64,000 bases of DNA from Clostridium sp. (GCF_029267215.1 NZ_JARIDH010000068.1:1-64000), one strand, 5' to 3'; positions 51,789-61,110 are shown, numbered from the stretch's first letter. The notes: generated from the letters alone by a model not told the origin. Numbers and translations: made by a program.

Positions 51789-53186
51789 ATGAAGAGAAAA
51801 TTAGTAAAATTACTATCAGTTGCTTGTGCAACAGTAATTGCATCATCAATTTTCGTTGGATGTGGGGGCTCATCAGATAAAGGTGAAACTGATAAAAAAC
51901 CAAGTACAGAAGAATCAAGTGGAGAAAAGGAATCTTCAGGAGATAAAAAAGTTTTAGAAATTGCAGTTTTTGAAGGTGGATTTGGAAAAGAGTATTGGGA
52001 AGCTTGTATAGAGGCTTTTGAAGCTGAACATCCAGATGTTGAAGTTAAGATGGAAGCTAATCCTAAAATTGGTGATATTATAAGACCTAAATTATCATCT
52101 GACAATACACCAGACTTTATATACTTAAGCACAAATGATCCATCAGGTATAGCAAATGCCTTAATAAAAGATAAGGCTTTAGCAGATTTAAGTGATATAT
52201 TTGAGAGAGAAGATAAAGATAATCCAGGTCAAAAAATAAAAGATAAAATATTACCAGGATTTTTAGATACACCACTTACAACTCCATATGGAGATGGAAA
52301 AGTATTTTTAGCACCGCTTTACTATAATGTTACAGGTATGTGGTATAACAAAGCTTTATTTAAAGAAAAAGGATGGGATGTTCCAAAAACTTGGGATGAA
52401 TTCTTTGAATTAGGTAAGAAGGCAAAAGAAGAAGGAATAGCACTTTATACTTATCAAGGACAAGCACCAGGATATAATGAGGCTATAATATTCCCTATGT
52501 TAGCTAGTGCAGCGGGAGAAGAGGCAGTTGAAAACATATTTAATTATAAAGAAGGAGCTTGGAAAGATCCAAATGTTAAGAAGGCATTGGAGGTATTCCA
52601 AAGAATGGCTGATGAAGATATGGTTCTTAATGGAACAGTTGGTATGAGCCATACTCAAGCTCAGGTTGAATTTTTAAATGGAAAAGCCCTATTCTTACCA
52701 TGTGGTAGTTGGTTAGAGGAAGAAATGAAAGATGCTATACCAGAAGGATTTGAGTTTGGATTTATGGCTCCACCATCATTTAAAGAGGGAGACACTCCAT
52801 ATGTAACCACTACAATAGAACAAATGTATATTCCAGCTAAGTCAGATCAAGTTGAATTAGCAAAAGAATTCTTAGCATTCCAATATACAGATGCTATGGT
52901 TAAAAAGAACGCAGAAATAGCTAAGGCTGTAGTTCCTGTTAAAGGATCAGTTGAAAAAGCTAAATCTTCATTAAATGCATCAGGATATGAATCTTATAAG
53001 GTTGTTGAAGAAGGGGCTAAACCAATACCACTTTCATTTAAACCAACTAATTCTAAGCTAGACTTTAGAGAAGGTAGTTTATTTGGACCTGTAGGAAGCA
53101 TAATAAACAAGGAATTAAATGTTGATAAGTGGATTGAAAATCTAGAAGCTGATTCACAAACACTTGCCAAGGAAGTTGTTGAATAA
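51789..53186 (+). CDS. Sugar ABC importer, solute-binding lipoprotein
   Basis: This 465-residue extracellular binding protein is anchored by lipobox FVGC (Cys25), then a Ser/Gly/Glu/Lys linker and a family-1 carbohydrate-binding fold (VLEIAVFEGGFGKEYWEAC; GMWYNKALFKEKGWDVP; TWDEFFELGKKAKEEG, in parts). It most resembles binding proteins for oligosaccharides. Context with the GH112 phosphorylase and YesMN pair suggests galacto-N-biose or a related host disaccharide. Ribosome site TTGGAGGA. A hairpin separates it from the permease genes. Confidence 0.9.
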   Translation: MKRKLVKLLSVACATVIASSIFVGCGGSSDKGETDKKPSTEESSGEKESSGDKKVLEIAVFEGGFGKEYWEACIEAFEAEHPDVEVKMEANPKIGDIIRPKLSSDNTPDFIYLSTNDPSGIANALIKDKALADLSDIFEREDKDNPGQKIKDKILPGFLDTPLTTPYGDGKVFLAPLYYNVTGMWYNKALFKEKGWDVPKTWDEFFELGKKAKEEGIALYTYQGQAPGYNEAIIFPMLASAAGEEAVENIFNYKEGAWKDPNVKKALEVFQRMADEDMVLNGTVGMSHTQAQVEFLNGKALFLPCGSWLEEEMKDAIPEGFEFGFMAPPSFKEGDTPYVTTTIEQMYIPAKSDQVELAKEFLAFQYTDAMVKKNAEIAKAVVPVKGSVEKAKSSLNASGYESYKVVEEGAKPIPLSFKPTNSKLDFREGSLFGPVGSIINKELNVDKWIENLEADSQTLAKEVVE

Positions 53187-53203
53187 TAAATAAAAAAAAT
53201 AAA

Positions 53204-53238
53204 TTAAAGAAGGAGGATTAAAATTTCTCCTTCTTTAA
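53204..53238 (+). promoter_or_regulatory. Intercistronic hairpin between binding protein and permease genes
   Basis: TTAAAGAAGGAG pairs perfectly with CTCCTTCTTTAA around an 11-nt loop. There is no T run, so it is a partial terminator or mRNA-stabilising hairpin rather than a full stop. This is the usual device for making more binding protein than permease. Confidence 0.75.
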
Positions 53239-53259
53239 AATTATAGGAGGTGAAATTTA

Positions 53260-54186
53260 TTGAATAGTAATAAAAGAAAAATATTTTTAGCTATGTGTGT
53301 ATTGCCTGCACTTATATTATTTACAATATTTATGCTCTATCCTATTTTAAAAGGTTTTATGATGTCTTTATATGAATGGAGTGGAATATCAGGAGAACCT
53401 TCCTTTGTTGGATTAGATAATTTTAAGGCACTTTTAGGTGATAGATATTTTAAAGAAGCTTTTGGTAATACATTTTTTATAATGGTTTTATTTCCAACGA
53501 TAACAATAATCCTTTCTTTATTCTTAGCAGTAGTAATAACTCAAAGTAAATTAAAAGAAAAGAATTTCTACAGAGTTATATTATTTTTCCCAAATATATT
53601 ATCAATGGTTGTTATAGGGGTTTTATTTACATATGTTTATGACCCATCAATAGGAATACTTAAAGCATTTTTTGAAATGATAGGACTAGATAAGTTAGCT
53701 AATTTAGCATGGCTTGGAGATTCAAAGTTAGTTCTATGGGCATTAGTTATAACTATGGTATGGCAAGCTGTTGGTTATTATATGGTAATTTATATAGCTG
53801 GGTTAGATGGAATATCACCTTCTCTTTATGAAGTTTGTTATTTGGAAGGAGCTTCAGCTTGGCAAAAATTTAGATATGTAACCTTACCACTTTTATGGGA
53901 TGTAGTTAGAGTAACATTTGCCTTCTTTATTACAGGGGCACTTAATTTAAGTTTTATATTTGTAACTGTAATGACAAAGGGAGGACCAAATGGTAAATCA
54001 GAAGTTCTTTTAACTTATATGTATAGACAAGCATTTACAAACTCTCAATATGGATATGCTATGGCAGTTGGAGTAGTTATATTTACTTTTGCCATGATTC
54101 TCGCATTAATAATAAATAAATTAAGTGATTCTGATAGAAGAGAAGAAAAAAGGTTAAAAAGATTAAAAGAGAAAGGAGTGAGATAG
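53260..54186 (+). CDS. Sugar ABC importer, permease subunit 1 (MalF type)
   Basis: This 308-residue inner-membrane subunit starts at TTG behind AGGAGGTG. Six helices are predicted. The cytosolic ATPase-contact loop EVCYLEGASAWQKFRYVTLPLL has the EAA motif. It is translated just ahead of subunit 2 (1-bp gap). No ATPase gene is in the operon, so a shared MsmK-type ATPase encoded elsewhere is expected. Confidence 0.92.
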   Translation: MNSNKRKIFLAMCVLPALILFTIFMLYPILKGFMMSLYEWSGISGEPSFVGLDNFKALLGDRYFKEAFGNTFFIMVLFPTITIILSLFLAVVITQSKLKEKNFYRVILFFPNILSMVVIGVLFTYVYDPSIGILKAFFEMIGLDKLANLAWLGDSKLVLWALVITMVWQAVGYYMVIYIAGLDGISPSLYEVCYLEGASAWQKFRYVTLPLLWDVVRVTFAFFITGALNLSFIFVTVMTKGGPNGKSEVLLTYMYRQAFTNSQYGYAMAVGVVIFTFAMILALIINKLSDSDRREEKRLKRLKEKGVR

Positions 54187-54187
54187 C

Positions 54188-55069
54188 ATGTTAGAAACTA
54201 AAAAGAAAAAGAATGTAGGGCTAGATAGTGAAAATAAAACAAAAAAGATAATGGCTAATACATTATTAAGAATCATATTAATATGTTCAACTATTTTAGT
54301 TATAGTACCAATAATGTGGACAATAATGTCTTCTTTTAAGACTACTAAAGAATTCTATGCAAGTCCATGGGCATTACCAAAAAGTTTTGGTTTTAATAAC
54401 TACATTACTGCATTTACAAAAGCTAACATGGGAGCTTACTTCTTTAATTCAATTTTAGTGACTATAATAGCTTTACTTTTATCCTTATGTTTAAGTGTGC
54501 CAGCATCCTATGTTTTAGCTAGACAAAAATTTTTGGGTTGCAGTTTAATAAAAAATTTATTTATGGCAGGATTATTTATTCAGCCAGTATATATAATAGT
54601 TCCTTTATTCACAATATTAGAAAAAATGAACTTATTAAATAATTTATTTTCCTTAGCTCTCGTTTACGCAGTTTTAAGCTTACCATTTTCAATATATATA
54701 ATGAGTGGATTTATGAAAGGAATTGCTAAGGATTATGAAGAGGCTGCGATGATAGATGGGTGTACTAATCTTCAAATATTAACTAAGATTGTTGTTCCAT
54801 TAGCTAAACCAGGCATAATTACTATAATGATATTTAACTTCATGAATTATTGGAATGAATATGCAATGGCTATGACATTTATAACAGATGCAAAGAAAAA
54901 GACTTTGCCAGTAGGATTACAAAATCTAATGGAAGTTCAAAAATTTGCTACAGATTGGGGGGCACTTTTTGCAGGACTTGTTATTGTAATGATTCCAACA
55001 ATGGTTATTTACTCATTAGTTCATAAAAAGTTAACTGAGGGAGTAAATATTGGGGGAGTTAAAGGGTAA
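54188..55069 (+). CDS. Sugar ABC importer, permease subunit 2 (MalG type)
   Basis: This 293-residue partner permease has six helices and the EAA loop YEEAAMIDGCTNLQILTKIVVPL. The ribosome site AAGGAGTGAG lies inside the end of subunit 1. The N-terminus is charged and cytosolic (LETKKKKNVG). It forms the heterodimeric channel with the preceding subunit and ends the operon. Confidence 0.92.
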   Translation: MLETKKKKNVGLDSENKTKKIMANTLLRIILICSTILVIVPIMWTIMSSFKTTKEFYASPWALPKSFGFNNYITAFTKANMGAYFFNSILVTIIALLLSLCLSVPASYVLARQKFLGCSLIKNLFMAGLFIQPVYIIVPLFTILEKMNLLNNLFSLALVYAVLSLPFSIYIMSGFMKGIAKDYEEAAMIDGCTNLQILTKIVVPLAKPGIITIMIFNFMNYWNEYAMAMTFITDAKKKTLPVGLQNLMEVQKFATDWGALFAGLVIVMIPTMVIYSLVHKKLTEGVNIGGVKG

Positions 55070-55095
55070 TCATAATTTCATATATATTTAAAAAT

Positions 55096-55127
55096 CAGGT
55101 GGTATTTAAGTACCATCTGTTTTTTTA
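55096..55127 (+). terminator. Terminator of the importer operon
   Basis: CAGGTGGTA pairs with TACCATCTG (one wobble) around a 6-nt loop, followed by a T run. Confidence 0.85.
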
Positions 55128-55235
55128 CTTAAAAAGATGACTAATACTTATATTTATAGTACCATGATATAGTATTTAGAAAATTTATATTTTAAAAATT
55201 TTTTTATATAATTAAGTATATTAAAAAATATAGAG

Positions 55236-55470
55236 TCTGTATCTAAATACAATAATAAAACTTACAAATATATTTCTATAATTACTAGATTTTGCTAAGA
55301 AATTATAAGCATTACTTCGAAAATATCACTAAAGCTTAGAAACTTGCTACGCTTCAAACAATCTAAGCTTTTTAAGGTGATATTTTCTACGTAATAATTT
55401 AAATTCTAAAGCTCATTTAGATATTCTTTTCATATTATTTGTAAGTTTTATAAAAAGTTATTTTGATACA
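55236..55470. repeat. 235-bp palindromic (MITE-like) element
   Basis: Perfect 16-bp inverted arms ATAAAACTTACAAATA (55255-55270) and TATTTGTAAGTTTTAT (55436-55451) are extended outward by related TGTATC/GATACA ends. The interior folds through GAAAATATCAC/GTGATATTTTC and AAGCTTAGA/TCTAAGCTT. It has no open frame. Its ends match the 122-bp element near 37.1 kb and the short inverted repeat at 30.9 kb. Confidence 0.7.
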
Positions 55471-55534
55471 AGCTTTATTTATAAAATAAAGTATTGTGTG
55501 TTATATACACGAGATATTAAAAGGAGTGATTTTT

Positions 55535-56467
55535 ATGAATTTCAAGAAGTTTTTAGCTGCTACTTGTGCAATAACTATTATTGGAGCAGCCTTAGTAGGT
55601 TGTAGTAGTGATAATAAGGATAAGAATAGTAAGGAGGTAGCTAAAGTCCAGATATACAATAATGATTACTTTGTAAGTGAAAAATGGCTTTCTGAGAATT
55701 TAGATAATAAAAAAGTTGTTATATTAGATGGAAGAAGTGAAAAAGATTATAAAAAAGGACATATACCAAATGCTATTAATGTTCCTTGGCAAAGTTTAGC
55801 AAATATGAAAGGTAAAGCTGGAGATAAAGGTTGGGGTGTTGCCTTAAATAAAGAAGAATTAAGTAAAAAATTAGGTGCATTAGGTATAGACAAAGATACA
55901 GAGGTAGTAACATATGCAAATAAAGATGGCTGGGGTGAAGATGGAAGATTAACATGGGAACTTAAAACGGCTGGAATAAATTCAAAAATGTTAGATGGAG
56001 GATATGATCTTTGGAGTAAAGATGACTTACCAACAACTAAGGATGTACCTGTAGTAGTAGCTAAGAATTTAAATATAGAAAGCATAAATTCAAATACTAC
56101 AATTACAACTGAGGAATTATATAAAAATATGGGTGAATATAAAATAGTTGATGCAAGATCTAAGAATGAATATGATGGAGCAACTAAATATGGAGAGGCT
56201 ATTGGAGGACATATAAAAGGTGCAATTTCATTACCATTTAATGAAGTTTACAATGAAGATGGAACAATTAAATCAGAAAAAGAACTAAATAAAATATTTA
56301 AAGATGCTGGATTAACAAAGGATCAAAAAATTGTTACTTATTGTACTGCTGGAATACGTTCAGCACATTTAGCTTTAATATTAAATATGTTAGGATATAA
56401 TGCTAAAAACTATGATGCATCATATTATGAATGGGCTACAACTCATCCAGAACTTGTAGTTAAATAG
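55535..56467 (+). CDS. Tandem-rhodanese lipoprotein
   Basis: ATG 55535 with AAGGAG upstream is chosen over 55496 because it gives a lipoprotein signal (lipobox LVGC, Cys23). The 310-residue product has two rhodanese domains. The first (about 40-175, ILDGRSEKDYKKGHIPNA) has lost the active cysteine. The second (about 185-308) keeps it at Cys270 in the loop CTAGIRS. It acts outside the membrane as a sulfurtransferase or persulfide carrier; donor and acceptor are unknown. Single gene. Confidence 0.9.
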   Translation: MNFKKFLAATCAITIIGAALVGCSSDNKDKNSKEVAKVQIYNNDYFVSEKWLSENLDNKKVVILDGRSEKDYKKGHIPNAINVPWQSLANMKGKAGDKGWGVALNKEELSKKLGALGIDKDTEVVTYANKDGWGEDGRLTWELKTAGINSKMLDGGYDLWSKDDLPTTKDVPVVVAKNLNIESINSNTTITTEELYKNMGEYKIVDARSKNEYDGATKYGEAIGGHIKGAISLPFNEVYNEDGTIKSEKELNKIFKDAGLTKDQKIVTYCTAGIRSAHLALILNMLGYNAKNYDASYYEWATTHPELVVK

Positions 56468-56509
56468 TTATAATTAAAGTTTTATAGAATATATTTTATA
56501 CATAATTTT

Positions 56510-56622
56510 TAAGAGGCTTTATAAGTTGCTAAATTTAATCCGTCATATAAATAGTACATATACACCTTAAATAAGTGCTTTTTATATTAGGCTTAGCAAA
56601 TTATATTAAGCTTCTTTTTAAT
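56510..56622. repeat. Imperfect palindromic intergenic element
   Basis: AAGAGGCTTTATAAGTTGCTAA near 56510 and TTAGCAAATTATATTAAGCTTCTT near 56593-56617 are imperfect inverted copies, about 110 bp in total, then TTTTT. It may serve as terminator of the rhodanese gene. Confidence 0.5.
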
Positions 56623-56690
56623 AATTGGTTCTGTTTTAAATCAACACTCTATTAAAATAGAACCTAATAATTAATAGGAGGAATATTAGG

Positions 56691-57386
56691 GTGAAATGTA
56701 AAAAAAATTGGGTTATGACTTTGGCTTTTTTATTAGCTATGCTTTTGATATATTTATTTGTACCTATTGTAAATATAAAGATAAATCAAATGATATTTTA
56801 TTTAAGTAGTATGAACTTAGAGATGATAAAAGAGTACATATTATCCTTTGGAATATGGGCACCAATAACTTCTTTTTTACTAATGATACTTCAATCAGTA
56901 ATAGCTCCAATACCAGCATTTTTAATTACATTAAGTAATGCTGCTATTTTTGGATGGGTTAAGGGTGCTTTATTATCATGGAGTAGTGCAATGGCAGGGG
57001 CAGCTTTATGCTTCTTTATTGCAAGAGGTTTAGGAAGAGAAGGTGTTGAAAAGCTTACAAGTAAGTTTGATTTAAACAATATAGATGAATTCTTTGAAAA
57101 GTATGGAAAACATACAATATTGATAGCAAGATTATTACCATTTATATCCTTTGATATTGTAAGTTATGCAGCAGGCTTGACATCTATGAGTTTTTGGTCA
57201 TTTTTCATAGCAACAGGAATTGGACAGTTACCTGCAACAATTGTTTATTCTTATGTAGGAGGCATGTTTACTGGGGGGGCAAAATTATTAATGAGTGGAC
57301 TTTTAATACTTTTTGCTTTAAGTATTGCAATTTATGTTGGTAAAAAGGTATGGAATGAGAAAAGAGGAAAAAATGAAAAGCAGTGA
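56691..57386 (+). CDS. TVP38/TMEM64 (VTT/DedA-like) membrane protein
   Basis: This 231-residue protein starts at GTG behind TAGGAGG. It has an N-terminal helix, then the family core: re-entrant loop APIPAFLITLSNAAIFG, GALLSWSSAMAGAALCFFIARGLG, and RLLPFISFDIVSYAAGLTSM (in parts). VTT-domain proteins are now linked to lipid scrambling and flipping in membranes. It overlaps the following Fe-S gene by 14 bp, and that gene overlaps a CDP-alcohol phosphatidyltransferase, so the three form one translation-coupled operon. Confidence 0.9.
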   Translation: MKCKKNWVMTLAFLLAMLLIYLFVPIVNIKINQMIFYLSSMNLEMIKEYILSFGIWAPITSFLLMILQSVIAPIPAFLITLSNAAIFGWVKGALLSWSSAMAGAALCFFIARGLGREGVEKLTSKFDLNNIDEFFEKYGKHTILIARLLPFISFDIVSYAAGLTSMSFWSFFIATGIGQLPATIVYSYVGGMFTGGAKLLMSGLLILFALSIAIYVGKKVWNEKRGKNEKQ

Positions 57387-58485
57387 TTTAAAGGAAAACT
57401 TAGAAAAATGTATTGATTGCAAAGCTTGTTATAAAGTATGTCCTATGATGGATTCTTTTGGAAATAGTCCTAAGAATATTATGAATGAGATAAGTGAAAA
57501 TAAGATTGATTTTAGTAAAATTTCTTATTCTTGTATGCTTTGTAATGCTTGTACAGAAGTATGTCCTAAGGATATAGATTTAAAAAGTATGTTTCTAAAC
57601 TTTAGAATAAAAAAATATAGTACTGATTTGAAAAATACTAGGAAATTTTTTAAATTAAGAGTTGTTGAAAATCATCAAAAAGGTAGTTTTTCTAAAGTTT
57701 TAACAAGTAAAAATAATGCTAAAAATATAAAAAGAGTATTTATGCCTGGATGTAGTTTAAGTGGATATGATAATGAAATTATATTTAAGGTTAAAGAATA
57801 TTTAAATGAAAAATTAGGAGAAACAGAAATAGTAATTAAATGTTGTGGAAAACCTTCAAAGGATATAGGGGATTTAAACCTATTTAATAGGAATATAAAA
57901 GAAATTGAGGATTACTTAAATAATAAAGGAGTAAGTGAAGTTATAGTAGCTTGTGAGAATTGTTATAAGACATTTAAGGAAAACTTTAAAGATATAAAGG
58001 TTTTAACTCTTTGGGAAATAATAAGTGAAGAGGGAGTACCAGATGGAGTGAAAAATATTTATTCAGATTTAAAAGAAGAATTTGCACTTCATGACCCTTG
58101 TACTATAAAACAAGAAAAACAAATACATGAAGCTGTTAGAATTATATTAAATGAAATAGGTATAAATTTTAGAGAGTTTGAAAAAAATAGAAGTAGAACA
58201 GAATGTTGTGGAAGTGGTGGCATGGTAGGTGTTACTAATAAGGAGTTATGGGAAAAGCAAAGAAATAAAAGAGCTAATTCAACAGAATGTAAAAACATTA
58301 TTTCTTATTGTGAATCCTGTGTTAATACTTTCAAAGGATCAGGGAAAAATGTAGTACATATACTAGATTTACTTTTTAATGAGGAATTTATTAAGAGGAA
58401 AAGAATAAATCAAAAAGAAGTTAATACATTTAATCAATGGATAAATAGAATAAAGTTAGCTAATAAAGTTAGGAGAGAAGTTTAA
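57373..58485 (+). CDS. Fe-S oxidoreductase with two [4Fe-4S] sites and CCG domains (GlpC/HdrD-like)
   Basis: ATG 57373 is used because AAGAGGAA precedes it. The 370-residue protein has two ferredoxin-type clusters (CIDCKACYKVCP and CMLCNACTEVCP). Two cysteine-rich CCG domains follow (FMPGCSLSGY...CCGKP and LHDPC...CCGSGG). This matches the heterodisulfide reductase D/GlpC family, which passes electrons between flavoproteins, quinones or disulfides. No flavin dehydrogenase partner is adjacent. Its coupling to two membrane-lipid genes is unusual. Confidence 0.9.
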   Translation: MKSSDLKENLEKCIDCKACYKVCPMMDSFGNSPKNIMNEISENKIDFSKISYSCMLCNACTEVCPKDIDLKSMFLNFRIKKYSTDLKNTRKFFKLRVVENHQKGSFSKVLTSKNNAKNIKRVFMPGCSLSGYDNEIIFKVKEYLNEKLGETEIVIKCCGKPSKDIGDLNLFNRNIKEIEDYLNNKGVSEVIVACENCYKTFKENFKDIKVLTLWEIISEEGVPDGVKNIYSDLKEEFALHDPCTIKQEKQIHEAVRIILNEIGINFREFEKNRSRTECCGSGGMVGVTNKELWEKQRNKRANSTECKNIISYCESCVNTFKGSGKNVVHILDLLFNEEFIKRKRINQKEVNTFNQWINRIKLANKVRREV

Positions 58486-59072
58486 TGTTAGATACTTATG
58501 GAAGAAAGTATGTTAATCCTTTAATTGATTTAGGGGCAAAATTATTTTCTAAACTAAATTTGAAGCCAAATCATATTACGGTATTAGCTTTACTCTTAGG
58601 AGTTATAAGTTCTATTTTAATTTATTTTGATAAGATGATTTTAGCAATTATTATGCTATGGATTTCAGGTTATTTAGATTCGGTAGATGGTGCAATGGCT
58701 AGAATGAATGGAATAAGTAGTTCGTGGGGAACTCTTTTAGATATAACTTTTGATAGAATTGTTGAACTAGGTATAATTTTAGTTTTAGCATTTAAATTTC
58801 CAGAAAGTAGATTATCATTATTATTTTTAACCATGACAATATTAATATCTATGACCATATTTTTAACTGTAGGTGCTTTAGCAAAAAATAATGGAGTTAA
58901 ATCATTTAGATATCAGGCAGGAGTAGCTGAAAGGTCAGAGGGATTTATATTTTTTTCGCTTATGATTTTATTTTCTACAAGCCACCTAAATATATTAACA
59001 AATTTATTTTCAGTTATTATTTTAATAACAATCCTTCAGCGTATTTTAGAAGCTAAAAGATTACTAAGTTAA
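58485..59072 (+). CDS. CDP-alcohol phosphatidyltransferase family protein
   Basis: This 195-residue membrane enzyme has several helices and the complete family signature DSVDGAMARMNGISSSWGTL then LLDITFDR (DxxDGxxAR...GxxxDxxxD). It joins a CDP-activated diacylglycerol-type lipid to an alcohol acceptor; the acceptor is not evident. Its ATG overlaps the TAA of the Fe-S gene. Last gene of the three-gene operon. Confidence 0.9.
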   Translation: MLDTYGRKYVNPLIDLGAKLFSKLNLKPNHITVLALLLGVISSILIYFDKMILAIIMLWISGYLDSVDGAMARMNGISSSWGTLLDITFDRIVELGIILVLAFKFPESRLSLLFLTMTILISMTIFLTVGALAKNNGVKSFRYQAGVAERSEGFIFFSLMILFSTSHLNILTNLFSVIILITILQRILEAKRLLS

Positions 59073-59364
59073 AACAATTATATAAAAATTTTAAAAATAT
59101 GTTGAAATATTTTATTGTTTTAATTAAGAATGTTAAGTTGGTTAATAGATAGTTAAAATAATATTCTTTAAATGTTAAGAAATAAAAATAATTTTTAATA
59201 ATAAAAATATTATATTAAAAAATATATAAAATAAATAGAAAAAAATACCTATTGTGTTAAGTGTAAGTTAATTAATTGATACTTTGTTAAAAATAAAAAA
59301 TTATTGTGATATACTAAATTTGTTTGATAAAATTAACAAAAGAATTAGGAGATGAAAAAAGGAA

Positions 59365-59997
59365 ATGTTTAATTTAAATCCTACAGACGATAAATTTTAT
59401 AACATGTTTATTGAGGAGGCTAAAAACTTAGAAAAAGCAGCTTTAATATTAAGTCAATCAATAGATGATCTTGATAATAAGACAAGCTATGTTGCAAAGG
59501 TTGAAGAATTAGAACATAACGGTGATGTTATAGTACATAATTTAATAGAAGAGTTAAACAATTCTTTTATAACACCAATAGATAGAGAAGATTTATTCTC
59601 AATAACTAAAAGAATGGATGACATTTTAGATGCAATAGAAAGCACAATGCATAGATTCGCTATGTTTAACATAGACACTCCAAGAGAAGGTGCTAAGGTT
59701 TTAGCTAGCTTAATTTTAGATGCAAGTAAAGAATTAGTATTATTAATGGAAGAATTTAAGCATATGAAAAAGAATAATAGAGCCATAACAGATAGGGTTA
59801 TTTCTATAAATAAAATAGAAAATAAAGGTGATGTTTTTTATAGACAAATAATATCAGAATTATTTTCTGAGGATGGAAAAACACCAGTTTTAGAAATAAT
59901 AAAATGGAGAGAAATATATAAATTCCTTGAATTAACTCTAGATAGTTGTGAGTCAGTTGCAAATATAGTCGAGGGAGTAGTGATGAAGTATGTCTAG
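59365..59997 (+). CDS. DUF47 (PhoU-like) accessory protein of the phosphate permease
   Basis: This 210-residue all-helical protein is of the DUF47 family, related to PhoU. The segments EELEHNGDVIVHNL and NKIENKGDVFYRQI carry the paired ExxGD metal-binding motifs. It overlaps the Pit permease gene by 8 bp, the standard pairing in which DUF47 controls the permease. Ribosome site AGGAGATG or AAAGGA. Confidence 0.92.
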   Translation: MFNLNPTDDKFYNMFIEEAKNLEKAALILSQSIDDLDNKTSYVAKVEELEHNGDVIVHNLIEELNNSFITPIDREDLFSITKRMDDILDAIESTMHRFAMFNIDTPREGAKVLASLILDASKELVLLMEEFKHMKKNNRAITDRVISINKIENKGDVFYRQIISELFSEDGKTPVLEIIKWREIYKFLELTLDSCESVANIVEGVVMKYV

Positions 59998-60988
59998 TAC
60001 TTTCGCAGTGACAGTCATTATAATTTTTTTAACACTAGCTTTTGACTTTATAAATGGATTTCATGACACAGCAACGGCGGTTGCAACATCAATCTCAACT
60101 AGAGCCTTATCACCTAAGGCAGCAATAGCCTTATGTGCAATATTCAATTTTATTGGTGCATTCTTAGGAACAGAGGTTGCAAAGACTGTGGGAGATGGAA
60201 TTGTAGATCAAAGTAAGATTCCATTATGGGTAATTGCAGCAGTTATATTAGGTGCAATAATATGGAATCTTATAACTTGGTATTTTGCAATTCCAAGTAG
60301 TTCATCACATGCCTTAATAGGATCATTAATAGGTGGAGGAATAGCCTATTCACATAGCATTAATATAGTAAGTTGGAGTACACTTTTTGATGAAGTAATT
60401 CTTTGGCTTATTTTATCACCAATTATAGGTTTAGTAGTAGGTTACTTTTTTATGATTGCATTAAACTGGATTTTAAGAAAATGTAAACCAGGCCCAGTAA
60501 ATAGATTATTTTCAAAGTTGCAAGTATTATCTGGAGCTTTAATGGCCTTAAATCATGGAGGAAACGATGCTCAGAAATCAATGGGTATAATTACAATGGC
60601 ACTTTTAAGTGGTGGTTTTTTATCAACATTTGAAGTTCCAACTTGGGTAATAGCATTATGTGCCATTGCTATGGCTACTGGAACATCAATTGGTGGACAA
60701 AAAATCATTAAAACAATGGGAAGTGGAGTTGCTAAATTAAACCCAGTTAATGGATTTGCGGCTCAGACAGGGGCAGCTGGAGTAATTGGTATAGCAACTA
60801 TGTTTCATGCACCAGTAAGTACAACTCATATTATAACAACTTCAATAATGGGTGTTGGTGCTTCTAAAAATCCTAAAGCAGTAAAATGGGGAGTTGCTAA
60901 AAGTATAGTTTGGGCTTGGATATTAACAATCCCAATAAGTGCTGCAATTGCGGCTTTAATAGTAGAAATATTTAAATTTATTTTATAA
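59990..60988 (+). CDS. pit: PiT-family inorganic phosphate permease
   Basis: This 332-residue membrane transporter contains the two diagnostic repeats, FDFINGFHDTATAVATSIST near the N-terminus and NHGGNDAQKSMGII in the second half. It imports phosphate with a cation, probably metal-phosphate with protons. About ten helices. Translation is coupled to the DUF47 gene. A strong terminator follows. Confidence 0.93.
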   Translation: MSSTFAVTVIIIFLTLAFDFINGFHDTATAVATSISTRALSPKAAIALCAIFNFIGAFLGTEVAKTVGDGIVDQSKIPLWVIAAVILGAIIWNLITWYFAIPSSSSHALIGSLIGGGIAYSHSINIVSWSTLFDEVILWLILSPIIGLVVGYFFMIALNWILRKCKPGPVNRLFSKLQVLSGALMALNHGGNDAQKSMGIITMALLSGGFLSTFEVPTWVIALCAIAMATGTSIGGQKIIKTMGSGVAKLNPVNGFAAQTGAAGVIGIATMFHAPVSTTHIITTSIMGVGASKNPKAVKWGVAKSIVWAWILTIPISAAIAALIVEIFKFIL

Positions 60989-61013
60989 TAAAAATAATAA
61001 TTTAATATATTAT

Positions 61014-61073
61014 AAAACTCCCATTAAATTAGTTTGAAATTTATTTTAATCTAATTTAATGGGAGTTTTTTTA
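61014..61073 (+). terminator. Terminator of the phosphate permease operon
   Basis: AAAACTCCCATTAAATTAG pairs perfectly with CTAATTTAATGGGAGTTTT, then T. It also lies downstream of the convergent fructose operon. Confidence 0.92.
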
Positions 61074-61110
61074 TTTTTAAAACTAAGTATTAAAATCTAA
61101 AATTTATTTT

